64,000 bases of DNA from Cristatella mucedo (Eukaryota; Bryozoa; Phylactolaemata; Cristatellidae): contig WPIO01000334.1 of assembly GCA_009760855.2 (NCBI GenBank), positions 18,086 through 82,085 of the forward strand, read 5' to 3'. The notes beneath the pieces were generated by a model. The model saw nothing but the letters and a program-made list of their open reading frames with translations, had not been told where the DNA came from and ran no database searches. The translations under genes and the position numbers were made by a program. Of this stretch, positions 21,682-35,814 are shown piece after piece (positions within the stretch are counted from its first letter, which is position 1; every line of letters starts with the position of its first letter).

Positions 21682-24409
21682 GTATCGAGGTGTTTATAAA
21701 TTCCACCACCTGCTGGAAATACAAGCGAAATGAGATATTCAAGTGCGATTGCTTAAAGCAAGGAGCTGCAATCTGCTGCAAGCTCCGGCACACTATGTCG
21801 GGTGGATTTAAAGTATCTAGATATTGTGTGATCTGCTGTGAACTCAAGCAAAATGAGTTATTCAATGCGACTGGATTAATGCAAAGCGCCTCACTCTACA
21901 GCAAGTCATAGCCGGCCATAAGGAGCAGTATCGAGGTATCTTTATAATTCGCGATCTGCTGCAAACTCTAGCGAAATGAGTTATTCAAGTGCGATTGCCT
22001 CATGCAAGGAGCTCCACTCTTCTACCAGCTCCTGCACGATTTGTCGAGTTTATTTAAAGTATCTACGTATTGTGCGATCAGCTGCGAATTCATGCAAAAT
22101 ACGTTATTCAAGTGCTAATGGCTTAATGCAAGGCACAGCACTCTGCAGCAAGTTTTTGCAGGTTGTAAGGAACAGTATCGACGTGTCTTCATATTTCGCG
22201 ATCTGCTGCAAACACAAGCTAAATGAGTTATTCAAGCAAGTTATTCAAGTGCGATTACCTCAAGCAAGCAGCTCCACTCTGCTGCATTCTCCTTCAGGCT
22301 TCGACGGGTGGATTTAAAGTATCTAGGTATTTTGTGATCTGCTGCAAACTCATGCGAAATGAGTTATTCAAATGGGGATGGCTTATTGCAAGGCACCCCA
22401 TTCTGCAGCAAGTTATCACAGGCTATATATGGAGCGGTATCGAGGTGTCTTTATATTCCGCGATCTTCTGCAAACTCAAGCGAAATGAGTTATTCATGTG
22501 CAATTGCCTAAAGCAAGGAGCTGCGATCTGCTGCTAGATACTGCAGTCTTTGTCGGGTGGATTTAAAGTATCTAGATATTGTGCGATCTGCTGCGAACTC
22601 ATGCAAAATTAGGCATTCAAATGTGAATGGCTTACTGGAAGGCAGTGCACTCAGCAGCAAGTTATCGCAGGCTAAAGAAACTATATCGAGGTGTCTTTAT
22701 ATTCCGCGATCTCCTGCAAACTCAAGCGAAATGAGTTATTTCAGTGCGATTGCCTAAAGCAAGGAGCTGCAATCTGCTGCAAGATACTGCAGGCTTTATC
22801 GGGTGGATTTAAAGTATCTAGATATTGTGCGATCTGCTGCGAACTAATACAAAATGAGGCATTCAAGTATGGATGGCACATTGCAAGGCGCCCCACTTTG
22901 CAGCAAGTTATCATACACTAGAACGAGCAGTATCGAGGTGTCTTTATATTCTGCAATCTGCTGCTAACTCAAGCGAAATGAGTTATTTCAGTGCGATTTC
23001 CTAAAGAAGGCCCTGCATTCTGCTGCCAGATACTGCACGCTCCGACGGAACGATTTAAAGTATTTAGATATTGTGCGACCTGCTGTGAACTCATGCAAAA
23101 TAAGTAAGTCAAGTGTGAATGGCTTAATGCAAATGGCCATACTCTGCAGCAAGTTTTCACAGGCTGTAAGAAGCAGTTTCAAGATGTCTTTATTTTCAGC
23201 GATCTGCTGCAAACTTAAGCGAAATGAGTTCTTCAAATGCGATTGCCTAAAGCAAGGAGCTGCACTTAGCTGTTAGCTCCTTCACGCTCCGACGGGATGA
23301 TTTAAAGTATCTAGATATTGTGCGATCTGCTGCGAACTCATGCAAAATGAGGCATGCAAGTCTGAATGGCTTACTGCAAGGCAGTGCACTCAGCAGCAAG
23401 GTATCGCAGGCTAAAAGGAGCTGTATCGAGGTGTCTTTATATTCCGCGATCTCCTGCAAACTCAAGCGAAATGAGTTATTTCAGTGCCATTGCCTAAAGC
23501 AAGGAGCTGCAATCTGCTGCAAGATACTGCTGGCTTTATCGGGTGGATTTAAAGTATCTAGGTATTGTGCGATCTGCTGGAAACTAATACAAAATGAGTT
23601 ATTCAAGTGTGGATGGCTTATTGCAAGGCGCCCTACTCTGCAGCAAGTTATCACTCGCTAGAACGAGCAGTATCGAGGTGTCTTTATATTCTGCAATCTG
23701 CTGCAAACTCAAGCGAAATGAGCTATTTCCGTGCGATTTCCTAAAGAAGGCCCTGCATTCTGCTGCAAGATACTGCATGCTCCGACGGAACGATTTAAAG
23801 TATTTAGAGATTGTGCGATCTGCTGTGAACTCATGCAAAATAAGTAAGTCAAGTGTGAATGGCTTAATGCAAATGGCCATACTCTGCAGCAAGTTTTCAC
23901 AGGCTATAAGAAGCAGTTTCAAGGTGTCTTTATTTTCAGCGATCTGCTGCAAACTCAAGCGATATGATTTATTCCAATACGATTGCCTAAAGCTACGAGC
24001 TGAACTATTCTGCCAGCTCCTGCATGCTTCGTCGGATGGATTCAAAGTATCTAGATATTGTGCGATCTGCTGCGAACTAATGCCAAATGAATTATTCAAG
24101 TGTGGATGGCTTATTGCAAGGGGCTGCACTCTGCTGCAAGTTATCGCAGACTATAAGGAGCAGTATCGAGTCGTCTCTATATTCTGCGATCTGCTGCAAA
24201 CTAATGCGAAATAAGTTATTCAAGTGCAATTGCCTCAAGCAAGGCCCTGCACTCTGATGCCAGCTACTGCACGCTCCGACGGGTTGATTTAAAGTATCTA
24301 CATATTCGGCGATCTGCTGTGAACTCATGCAAAATGAATTATTCAAGTGTGGATGGTTTATTGCAAGGGGATGCACTCTGCTGCAAGTTATCGCAGACTA
24401 TAAGGAGCA
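21682..24409 (+). repeat. HOR unit H8, 11-dimer unit (2728 bp)
   Basis: This is the first unit with CCACCACCTGCTGG in D1. D3 begins unusually with GGTTGTAAGGAACAG and TCTTCATATTTCG (about 22160-22200). It also carries a 13-bp tandem duplication of GTTATTCAAGCAA at 22227-22250. D4 ends with an extra TA (GGCTATATATGGAG). D10 near 23995 is the first with the derived AAGCTACGAGC. The boundary between outer and core types therefore falls inside this unit. Confidence 0.88.
22227..22250 (+). repeat. 13-bp local tandem duplication in D3 of H8
   Basis: GTTATTCAAG occurs twice, separated by CAA, where every other D3 has it once. It marks this copy uniquely. Confidence 0.8.
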
Positions 24410-27400
24410 GTATCGAGGGTGTTTATAAATTCCACCACCTGCTGGAAATACAAGCGAAATGAGATATTCAAGTGCGATTGCTTAAAGCAAGGAGCTGCAA
24501 TCTGCTGCAAGCTCCGGCACACTATGTCGGGTGGATTTAAAGTATCTAGATATTGTGTGATCTGCTGTGAACTCAAGCAAAATGAGTTATTCAATGCGAC
24601 TGGATTAATGCAAAGCGCCTCACTCTACAGCAAGTCATAGCCGGCCATAAGGAGCAGTATCGAGGTATCTTTATAATTCGCGATCTGCTGCAAACTCTAG
24701 CGAAATGAGTTATTCAAGTGCGATTGCCTCATGCAAGGAGCTCCACTCTTCTACCAGCTCCTGCACGATTTGTCGAGTTTATTTAAAGTATCTACGTATT
24801 GTGCGATCAGCTGCGAATTCATGCAAAATACGTTATTCAAGTGCTAATGGCTTAATGCAAGGCACAGCACTCTGCAGCATGTTTTTGCAGGCTATAACGA
24901 GCAGTATCGCGTGTCTTTATATTTCGCGATCTGCTGCAAACACATGCTAAATGCGTTATTCAAGTGCGATTACCTCAAGCAAGCAGCTCCACTCTGCTGC
25001 ATTCTCGTTCAGGCTTCGTGGGGTGGATTTAAAGTATCTAGGTATTGTGTGATCTGCTGCAATCTCATGCGAAATGAGTTATTCAAATGGGGATGGCTTA
25101 TTGCAAGGCACCCCAATCTGCAGCAAGTTATCACAGGCTATATGAGTGGTATCGATCGAGGTGTCTTTATATTCCGCGATCTACTGCAAACTCAAGCGAA
25201 ATGAGTTATTCATGTGCGATTGCCTAAAGCAAGGAGCTGCGATCTGCTGCTAGATACTGCAGTCTTTGTCGGGTGGATTTAAAGTATCTAGATATTGTGC
25301 GATCTGCTGCGAACTCATGCTATATAAGTAAGTCAAGTGTGAATGGCTTAATGCAATGGCCATACTCTGCAGCAAGTTTTCACAGGCTATAAGAAGCAGT
25401 TTCAAGGTGTCTTTATTTTCAGCGATCTGCTGCAAACACAAGCTAAATGAGTTATTCAAGTGCGATTACCTCATGCAAGCAGCTCCACTCTGCTGCATTC
25501 TCCTTCAGGCTTCGACGGGTGGATTTAAAGTATCCAGGTATTTTGTGATCTGCTGCCTCACACTCATGCGAAAAATGAGTTATTCAAATGGGGATGGCTT
25601 ATTGCAAGGCACCCCATTCTGCAGCAAGTTATCACAGGCTATATGGAGAGCGGAATCGTGTCTTTATATTCCGCGATCTTCTGCAAACTCAAGCGAAATG
25701 AGTTATTCATGTGCAATTGCCTAAAGCAAGGAGCTGCGATCTGCTGCTAGATACTGCAGTCTTTGTCGGGTGGATTTAAAGTATCTAGATATTGTGCGAT
25801 CTGCTGCGAACTCATGCATGCAAAATTAGGCATTCAATTGTGAATGGCTTACTGGAAGTCTCTGCACTCAGCAGCAAGTTATCGCAGGCTAAAAGGAACT
25901 GTATCATGGTGTCTTTATATTCAGCGATCTCCTGCAAACTCAAGCGAAATGAGTTATTTCAGTGCGATTGCCAAAAGCAAGGAGCTGCAATCTGCTGCAA
26001 GATACTGCAGGCTTTATCGGGTGGATTTAAAGTATCTAGATATTGTGCGATCTGCTGCGAACTAATACAAAATGAGGCATTCAAGTATGGATGGCACATT
26101 GCAAGGCGCCCCACTTTGCAGCAAGTTATCATACACTAGAACGAGCAGTATCGAGGTGTCTTTATATTCTGCAATCTGCTGCTAACTCAAGCGAAATGAG
26201 TTATTTCAGTGCGATTTCCTAAAGAAGGCCCTGCATTCTGCTGCCAGATACTGCACGCTCCGACGGAACGATTTAAAGTATTTAGATATTGTGCGACCTG
26301 CTGTGAACTCATGCAAAATAAGTAAGTCAAGTGTGAATGGCTTAATGCAAATGGCCATACTCTGCAGCAAGTTTTCACAGGCTGTAAGAAGCAGTTTCAA
26401 GATGTCTTTATTTTCAGCGATCTGCTGCAAACTTAAGCGAAATGAGTTCTTCAAATGCGATTGCCTAAAGCAAGGAGCTGCACTTAGCTGTTAGCTCCTT
26501 CACGCTCCGACGGGATGATTTAAAGTACCTAGATATTGTGCGATCTGCTGCGAACTCATGCAAAATGAGGCATGCAAGTCTGAATGGCTTACTGCAAGGC
26601 AGTGCACTCAGCAGCAAGGTATCGCAGGCTAAAAGGAGCTGTATCGAGGTGTCTTTTATATTCCGCGATCTCCTGCAAACTCAAGCGAAATGAGTTATTT
26701 CAGTGCCATTGCCTAAAGCAAGGAGCTGCAATCTGCTGCAAGATACTGCTGGCTTTATCGGGTGGATTTAAAGTATCTAGGTATTGTGCGATCTGCTGGA
26801 AACTAATACAAAATGAGTTATTCAAGTGTGGATGGCTTATTGCAAGGCGCCCTACTCTGCAGCAAGTTATCACTCGCTAGAACGAGCAGTATCGAGGTGT
26901 CTTTATATTCTGCAATCTGCTGCAAACTCAAGCGAAATGAGCTATTTCCGTGCGATTTCCTAAAGAAGGCCCTGCATTCTGCTGCTGCAAGATACTGCAT
27001 GCTCCGACGGAACGATTTAAAGTATTTAGAGATTGTGCGATCTGCTGTGAACTCATGCAAAATAAGTAAGTCAAGTGTGAATGGCTTAATGCAAATGGCC
27101 ATACTCTGCAGCAAGTTTTCACAGGCTATAAGAAGCAGTTTCAAGGTGTCTTTATTTTCAGCGATCTGCTGCAAACTCAAGCGATATGATTTATTCCAAT
27201 ACGATTGCCTAAAGCTACGAGCTGAACTATTCTGCCAGCTCCTGCATGCTTCGTCGGATGGATTCAAAGTATCTAGATATTGTGCGATCTGCTGCGAACT
27301 AATGCCAAATGAATTATTCAAGTGTGGATGGCTTATTGCAAGGGGCTGCACTCTGCTGCAAGTTATCGCAGACTATAAGGAGCAGTATCGAGTCGTCTCT

Positions 27401-27631
27401 ATATTCTGCGATCTGCTGCAAACTAATGCGAAATAAGTTATTCAAGTGCAATTGCCTCAAGCAAGGCCCTGCACTCTGATGCCAGCTACTGCACGCTCCG
27501 ACGGGTTGATTTAAAGTATCTACATATTCGGCGATCTGCTGTGAACTCATGCAAAATGAATTATTCAAGTGTGGATGGTTTATTGCAAGGGGATGCACTC
27601 TGCTGCAAGTTATCGCAGACTATAAGGAGCA
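24410..27631 (+). repeat. HOR unit H9, 13-dimer expanded variant (3222 bp)
   Basis: Dimers start at 24410, 24657, 24904, 25149 (D4A joined to D6/D9 B half), 25399 (D7/D10 start joined to D3), 25653 (second D4), 25901 (D5), 26148, 26394, 26641, 26889, 27138 and 27385. The two extra hybrid dimers separate two D4 copies. Small changes include GAGGGTG at the D1 start, ATCGATCGAG at 25150, a missing A in TGCAATGGCC near 25353 and GTATCATGG at D5. Confidence 0.88.
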
Positions 27632-30354
27632 GTATCGAGGTGTTTATAAATTCCACCACCTGCTGGAAATACAAGCGAAATGAGATATTCAAGTGCGATT
27701 GCTTAAAGCAAGGAGCTGCAATCTGCTGCAAGCTCCGGCACACTATGTCGGGTGGATTTAAAGTATCTAGATATTGTGTGATCTGCTGTGAACTCAAGCA
27801 AAATGAGTTATTCAATGCGACTGGATTAATGCAAAGCGCCTCACTCTACAGCAAGTCATAGCCGGCCATAAGGAGCAGTATCGAGGTATCTTTATAATTC
27901 GCGATCTGCTGCAAACTCTAGCGAAATGAGTTATTCAAGTGCGATTGCCTCATGCAAGGAGCTCCACTCTTCTACCAGCTCCTGCACGATTTGTCGAGTT
28001 TATTTAAAGTATCTACGTATTGTGCGATCAGCTGCGAATTCATGCAAAATACGTTATTCAAGTGCTAATGGCTTAATGCAAGGCACAGCACTCTGCAGTC
28101 TGCAGCAAGTTTTTGCAGGCTATAACGAGCAGTATCGACGTGTCTTTATATTTCGCTATCTGCTGCAAACACATGCTAAATGAGTTATTCAAGTACGATT
28201 ACCTCAAGCACGCAGCTCCACTCTGCTGCATTCTCGTTCAGGCTTCGTGGGGTGGATTTAAAGTATCTAGGTATTGTGTGATCTGCTGCAATCTCATGCG
28301 AAATGAGTTATTCAAATGGGGATGGCTTATTGCAAGGCACCCCATTCTGCAGCAAGTTATCACAGGCTATATGGAGCGGAATCGAGGTGTCTTTATATTC
28401 CGCGATCTTCTGCAAACTCAAGCGAAATGAGTTATTCATGTGCAATTGCCTAAAGCAAGGAGCTGCGATCTGCTGCTAGATACTGCAGTCTTTGTCGGGT
28501 GGATTTAAAGTATCTAGATATTGTGCGATCTGCTGCGAACTCATGCAAAATTAGGCATTCAAATGTGAATGGCTTACTGGAAGGCAGTGCACTCAGCAGC
28601 AAGTTATCGCAGGCTAAAAGGAACTGTATCGAGGTGTCTTTATATTCAGCGATCTCCTGCAAACTCAAGCGAAATGAATTATTTCAGTGCGATTGCCAAA
28701 AGCAAGGAGCTGCAATCTGCTGCAAGATACTGCAGGCTTTATCGGGTGGATTTAAAGTATCTAGATATTGTGCGATCTGCTGCGAACTAATACAAAATGA
28801 GGCATTCAAGTATGGATGGCACATTGCAAGGCGCCCCACTTTGCAGCAAGTTATCATACACTAGAACGAGCAGTATCGAGGTGTCTTTATATTCTGCAAT
28901 CTGCTGCTAACTCAAGCGAAATGAGTTATTTCAGTGCGATTTCCTAAAGAAGGCCCTGCATTCTGCTGCCAGATACTGCACGCTCCGACGGAACGATTTA
29001 AAGTATTTAGATATTGTGCGACCTGCTGTGAACTCATGCAAAATAAGTAAGTCAAGTGTGAATGGCTTAATGCAAATGGCCATACTCTGCAGCAAGTTTT
29101 CACAGGCTGTAAGAAGCAGTTTCAAGATGTCTTTATTTTCAGCGATCTGCTGCAAACTTAAGCGAAATGAGTTCTTCAAATGCGATTGCCTAAAGCAAGG
29201 AGCTGCACTTAGCTGTTAGCTCCTTCACGCTCCGACGGGATGATTTAAAGTACCTAGATATTGTGCGATCTGCTGCGAACTCATGCAAAATGAGGCATGC
29301 AAGTCTGAATGGCTTACTGCAAGGCAGTGCACTCAGCAGCAAGGTATCGCAGGCTAAAAGGAGCTGTATCGAGGTGTCTTTATATTCCGCGATCTCCTGC
29401 AAACTCAAGCGAAATGAGTTATTTCAGTGCCATTGCCTAAAGCAAGGAGCTGCAATCTGCTGCAAGATACTGCTGGCTTTATCGGGTGGATTTAAAGTAT
29501 CTAGGTATTGTGCGATCTGCTGGAAACTAATACAAAATGAGTTATTCAAGTGTGGATGGCTTATTGCAAGGCGCCCTACTCTGCAGCAAGTTATCACTCG
29601 CTAGAACGAGCAGTATCGAGGTGTCTTTATATTCTGCAATCTGCTGCAAACTCAAGCGAAATGAGCTATTTCCGTGCGATTTCCTAAAGAAGGCCCTGCA
29701 TTCTGCTGCAAGATACTGCATGCTCCGACGGAACGATTTAAAGTATTTAGAGATTGTGCGATCTGCTGTGAACTCATGCAAAATAAGTAAGTCAAGTGTG
29801 AATGGCTTAATGCAAATGGCCATACTCTGCAGCAAGTTTTTTCACAGGCTATAAGAAGCAGTTTCAAGGTGTCTTTATTTTCAGCGATCTGCTGCAAACT
29901 CAAGCGATATGATTTATTCCAATACGATTGCCTAAAGCTACGAGCTGAACTATTCTGCCAGCTCCTGCATGCTTCGTCGGATGGATTCAAAGTATCTAGA
30001 TATTGTGCGATCTGCTGCGAACTAATGCCAAATGAATTATTCAAGTGTGGATGGCTTATTGCAAGGGGCTGCACTCTGCTGCAAGTTATCGCAGACTATA
30101 AGGAGCAGTATCGAGTCGTCTCTATATTCTGCGATCTGCTGCAAACTAATGCGAAATAAGTTATTCAAGTGCAATTGCCTCAAGCAAGGCCCTGCACTCT
30201 GATGCCAGCTACTGCACGCTCCGACGGGTTGATTTAAAGTATCTACATATTCGGCGATCTGCTGTGAACTCATGCAAAATGAATTATTCAAGTGTGGATG
30301 GTTTATTGCAAGGGGATGCACTCTGCTGCAAGTTATCGCAGACTATAAGGAGCA
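27632..30354 (+). repeat. HOR unit H10, 11-dimer core-type unit (2723 bp)
   Basis: All eleven dimers are present. A 7-bp duplication gives CTGCAGTCTGCAGCAAG near 28095 in D2. Two extra T occur in the D9 AGTTTTTTCAC run near 29838. D3 carries the core alleles ACATGCTAAATGAG and TCGTGGGGTGG. Confidence 0.9.
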
Positions 30355-33075
30355 GTATCGAGGTGTTTATAAATTCCACCACCTGCTGGAAATACAAGCG
30401 AAATGAGATATTCAAGTGCGATTGCTTAAAGCAAGGAGCTGCAATCTGCTGCAAGCTCCGGCACACTATGTCGGGTGGATTTAAAGTATCTAGATATTGT
30501 GTGATCTGCTGTGAACTCAAGCAAAATGAGTTATTCAATGCGACTGGATTAATGCAAAGCGCCTCACTCTACAGCAAGTCATAGCGGGCCATAAGGAGCA
30601 GTATCGAGGTATCTTTATAATTCGCGATCTGCTGCAAACTCTAGCGAAATGAGTTATTCAAGTGCGATTGCCTCATGCAAGGAGCTCCACTCTTCTACCA
30701 GCTCCTGCACGATTTGTCGAGTTTATTTAAAGTATCTACGTATTGTGCGATCAGCTGCGAATTCATGCAAAATACGTTATTCAAGTGCTAATGGCTTAAT
30801 GCAAGGCACAGCACTCTGCAGCAAGTTTTTGCAGGCTATAACGAGCAGTATCGACGTGTCTTTATATTTCGCGATCTGCTGCAAACACATGCTAAATGCG
30901 TTATTCAAGTGCGATTACCTCAAGCAAGCAGCTCCACTCTGCTGCATTCTCGTTCAGGCTTCGTGGGGTGGATTTAAAGTATCTAGGTATTGTGTGATCT
31001 GCTGCAATCTCATGCGAAATGAGTTATTCAAATGGGGATGGCTTATTGCAAGGCACCCCATTCTGCAGCAAGTTATCACAGGCTATAAGGAGCGGTATCG
31101 AGGTGTCTTTATATTCCGCGATCTTCTGCAAACTCAAGCGAAATGAGTTATTCATGTGCAATTGCCTAAAGCAAGGAGCTGCGATCTGCTGCTAGATACT
31201 GCAGTCTTTGTCGGGTGGATTTAAAGTATCTAGATATTGTGCGATCTGCTGCGAACTCATGCAAAATTAGGCATTCAAATGTGAATGGCTTACTGGAAGG
31301 CCGCACTCTGCAGCAAGTTATCGCAGGCTAAAAGGAACTGTATCGAGGTGTCTTTATATTCCGCGATCTCCTGCGAAAAACTCAAGCGAAATGATTTTAT
31401 TTCAGTGCGATTGCCTAAAGCAAGGAGCTGCAATCTGCTGCAAGATACTGCAGGCTTTATCGGGTGGATTTAAAGTATCTAGATATTGTGCGATCTGCTG
31501 CGAACTAATACAAAATGAGGCGTTTAAGTATGGATGGCACATTGCAAGGCGCCCCACTCTGCAGCAAGTTATCATACACTAGAACGAGCAGTATCGAGGT
31601 GTCTTTATATTCTGCAATCTGCTGCTAACTCAAGCGAAATGAGTTATTTCAGTGCGATTTCCTAAAGAAGGCCCTGCATTCTGCTGCCAGATACTGCACG
31701 CTCCGACGGAACGATTTAAAGTATTTAGATATTGTGCGACCTGCTGTGAACTCATGCAAAATAAGTAAGTCAAGTGTGAATGGCTTAATGCAAATGGCCA
31801 TACTCTGCAGCAAGTTTTCACAGGCTGTAAGAAGCAGTTTCAAGATGTCTTTATTTTCAGCGATCTGCTGCAAACTTAAGCGAAATGAGTTCTTCAAATG
31901 CGATTGCCTAAAGCAAGGAGCTGCACTTAGCTGTTAGCTCCTTCACGCTCCGACGGGATGATTTAAAAAGTACCTAGATATTGTGCGATCTGCTGCGAAC
32001 TCATGCAAAATGAGGCATGCAAGTCTGAATGGCTTACTGCAAGGCAGTGCACTCAGCAGCAAGGTATCGCAGGCTAAAAGGAGAGCTGTATCGAGGTGTC
32101 TTTATATTCCGCGATCTCCTGCAAACTCAAGCGAAATGAGTTATTTCAGTGCCATTGCCTAAAGCAAGGAGCTGCAATCTGCTGCAAGATACTGCTGGCT
32201 TTATCGGGTGGATTTAAAGTATCTAGGTATTGTGCGATCTGCTGGAAACTAATACAAAATGAGTTATTCAAGTGTGGATGGCTTATTGCAAGGCGCCCTA
32301 CTCTGCAGCAAGTTATCACTCGCTAGAACGAGCAGTATCGAGGTGTCTTTATATTCTGCAATCTGCTGCAAACTCAAGCGAAATGAGCTATTTCCGTGCG
32401 ATTTCCTAAAGAAGGCCCTGCATTCTGCTGCAAGATACTGCATGCTCCGACGGAACGATTTAAAGTATTTAGAGATTGTGCGATCTGCTGTGAACTCATG
32501 CAAAATAAGTAAGTCAAGTGTGAATGGCTTAATGCAAATGGCCATACTCTGCAGCAAGTTTTCACAGGCTATAAGAAGCAGTTTTCAAGGTGTCTTTATT
32601 TTCAGCGATCTGCTGCAAACTCAAGCGATATGATTTATTCCAATACGATTGCCTAAAGCTACGAGCTGAACTATTCTGCCAGCTCCTGCATGCTTCGTCG
32701 GATGGATTCAAAGTATCTAGATATTGTGCGATCTGCTGCGAACTAATGCCAAATGAATTATTCAAGTGTGGATGGCTTATTGCAAGGGGCTGCACTCTGC
32801 TGCAAGTTATCGCAGACTATAAGGAGCAGTATCGAGTCGTCTCTATATTCTGCGATCTGCTGCAAACTAATGCGAAATAAGTTATTCAAGTGCAATTGCC
32901 TCAAGCAAGGCCCTGCACTCTGATGCCAGCTACTGCACGCTCCGACGGGTTGATTTAAAGTATCTACATATTCGGCGATCTGCTGTGAACTCATGCAAAA
33001 TGAATTATTCAAGTGTGGATGGTTTATTGCAAGGGGATGCACTCTGCTGCAAGTTATCGCAGACTATAAGGAGCA
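30355..33075 (+). repeat. HOR unit H11, 11-dimer core-type unit (2721 bp)
   Basis: Eleven dimers are present, with several small indels. D4 ends GGAAGGCCGCACTCTGCAGC instead of GGCAGTGCACTCAGCAGC (near 31300), which looks like a patch from another dimer. D5 has CTGCGAAAAACTC and ATGATTTTATTTC near 31380. D7 has TTTAAAAAGTACC and AGGAGAGCTG. D10 begins GTTTTCAAGG. D1 ends CATAGCGGGCC instead of CATAGCCGGCC. Confidence 0.88.
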
Positions 33076-35814
33076 GTATCGAGGGTGTTTATAAATTCCA
33101 CCACCTGCTGGAAATACAAGCGAAATGAGATATTCAAGTGCGATTGCTTAAAGCAAGGAGCTGCAATCTGCTGCAAGCTCCGGCACACTATGTCGGGTGG
33201 ATTTAAAGTATCTAGATATTGTGTGATCTGCTGTGAACTCAAGCAAAATGAGTTATTCAATGCGACTGGATTAATGCAAAGCGCCTCACTCTACAGCAAG
33301 TCATAGCCGGCCATAAGGAGCAGTATCGAGGTATCTTTATAATTCGCGATCTGCTGCAAACTCTAGCGAAATGAGTTATTCAAGTGCGATTGCCTCATGC
33401 AAGGAGCTCCACTCTTCTACCAGCTCCTGCACGATTTGTCGAGTTTATTTAAAGTATCTACGTATTGTGCGATCAGCTGCGAATTCATGCAAAATACGTT
33501 ATTCAAGTGCTAATGGCTTAATGCAAGGCACAGCACTCTGCAGCAAGTTTTTGCAGGCTATAACGAGCAGTATCGACGTGTCTTTATATTTCGCGATCTG
33601 CTGCAAACACATGCTAAATGCGTTATTCAAGTGCGATTACCTCAAGCAAGCAGCTCCACTCTGCTGCATTCTCGTTCAGGCTTCGACGGGTGGATTTAAA
33701 GTATCTAGGTATTGTGTGATCTGCTGCAATCTCATGCGAAATGAGTTATTCAAATGGGGATGGCTTATTGCAAGGCACCCCATTCTGCAGCAAGTTATCA
33801 CAGGCTATAAGGAGCGGTATCGAGGTGTCTTTAGTTATTATATTCCGCGATCTTCTGCAAACTCAAGCGAAATGAGTTATTCATGTGCAATTGCCTAAAG
33901 CAAGGAGCTGCGATCTGCTGCTAGATACTGCAGTCTTTGTCGGGTGGATTTAAAGTATCTAGATATTGTGCGATCTGCTGCGAACTAATGCAAAATTAGG
34001 CATTCAAATGTGAATGGCTTACTGGAAGGCAGTGCACTCAGCAGCAAGTTATCGCAGGCTAAAAGGAACTATATCGAGGTGTCTTTATATTCCGCGATCT
34101 CCTACAAACTCAAGCGAAATGAGTTATTTCAGTGCGATTGCCTAACGCAAGGAGCTGCAATCTGCTGCAAGATACTGCAGGCTTTATCGGGTGGACTTAA
34201 AGTATCTAGATATTGTGCGATCTGCTGCGAACTAATACAAAAACTAATACAAAATGAGGCATTCAAGTATGGATGGCACATTGCAAGGCGCCCCACTTTG
34301 CAGCAAGTTATCATACACTAGAACGAGCAGTATCGAGGTGTCTTTTTATATTCTGCAATCTGCTGCTAACTCAAGCGAAATGAGTTATTTCAGTGCGATT
34401 TCCTAAAGAAGGCCCTGCATTCTGCTGCCAGATACTGCACGCTCCGACGGAACGATTTAAAGTATTTAGATATTGTGCGACCTGCTGTGAACTCATGCAA
34501 AATAAGTAAGTCAAGTGTGAATGGCTTAATGCAAATGGCCATACTCTGCAGCAAGTTTTCACAGGCTGTAAGAAGCAGTTTCAAGATGTCTTTATTTTCA
34601 GCGATCTGCTGCAAACTTAAGCGAAATGAGTTCTTCAAATGCGATTGCCTAAAGCAAGGAGCTGCACTTAGCTGTTAGCTCCTTCACGCTCCGACGGGAT
34701 GATTTAAAGTACCTAGATATTGTGCGATCTGCTGCGAACTCATGCAAAATGAGGCATGCAAGTCTGAATGGCTTACTGCAAGGCAGTGCACTCAGCAGCA
34801 AGGTATCGCAGGCTAAAAGGAGCTGTATCGAGGTGTCTTTATATTCCGCGATCTCCTGCAAACTCAAGCGAAATGAGTTATTTCAGTGCCATTGCCTAAA
34901 GCAAGGAGCTGCAATCTGCTGCAAGATACTGCTGGCTTTATCGGGTGGATTTAAAGTATCTAGGTATTGTGCGATCTGCTGGAAACTAATACAAAATGAG
35001 TTATTCAAGTGTGGATGGCTTATTGCAAGGCGCCCTACTCTGCAGCAAGTTATCACTCGCTAGAACGACGAGCAGTATCGAGGTGTCTTTATATTCTGCA
35101 ATCTGCTGCAAACTCAAGCGAAATGAGCTATTTCCGTGCGATTTCCTAAAGAAGGCCCTGCATTCTGCTGCAAGATACTGCATGCTCCGACGGAACGATT
35201 TAAAGTATTTAGAGATTGTGCGATCTGCTGTGAACTCATGCAAAATAAGTAAGTCAAGTGTGAATGGCTTAATGCAAATGGCCATACTCTGCAGCAAGTT
35301 TTCACAGGCTATAAGAAGCAGTTTCAAGGTGTCTTTATTTTCAGCGATCTGCTGCAAACTCAAGCGATATGATTTATTCCAATACGATTGCCTAAAGCTA
35401 CGAGCTGAACTATTCTGCCAGCTCCTGCATGCTTCGTCGGATGGATTCAAAGTATCTAGATATTGTGCGATCTGCTGCGAACTAATGCCAAATGAATTAT
35501 TCAAGTGTGGATGGCTTATTGCAAGGGGCTGCACTCTGCTGCAAGTTATCGCAGACTATAAGGAGCAGTATCGAGTCGTCTCTATATTCTGCGATCTGCT
35601 GCAAACTAATGCGAAATAAGTTATTCAAGTGCAATTGCCTCAAGCAAGGCCCTGCACTCTGATGCCAGCTACTGCACGCTCCGACGGGTTGATTTAAAGT
35701 ATCTACATATTCGGCGATCTGCTGTGAACTCATGCAAAATGAATTATTCAAGTGTGGATGGTTTATTGCAAGGGGATGCACTCTGCTGCAAGTTATCGCA
35801 GACTATAAGGAGCA
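33076..35814 (+). repeat. HOR unit H12, 11-dimer core-type unit (2739 bp)
   Basis: Eleven dimers are present. The unit is longer than the reference through tandem insertions: TTTAGTTATTATATTCC near 33833, a 12-bp duplication at 34231-34254, two extra T near 34344 and an extra ACG near 35069. D3 mixes the core CTCGTTCAGG with the outer-type TTCGACGGG, a sign of conversion or of an intermediate state. Confidence 0.88.
34231..34254 (+). repeat. 12-bp local tandem duplication in D5 of H12
   Basis: ACTAATACAAAA is repeated perfectly twice. All other D5 copies have one. Confidence 0.85.
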
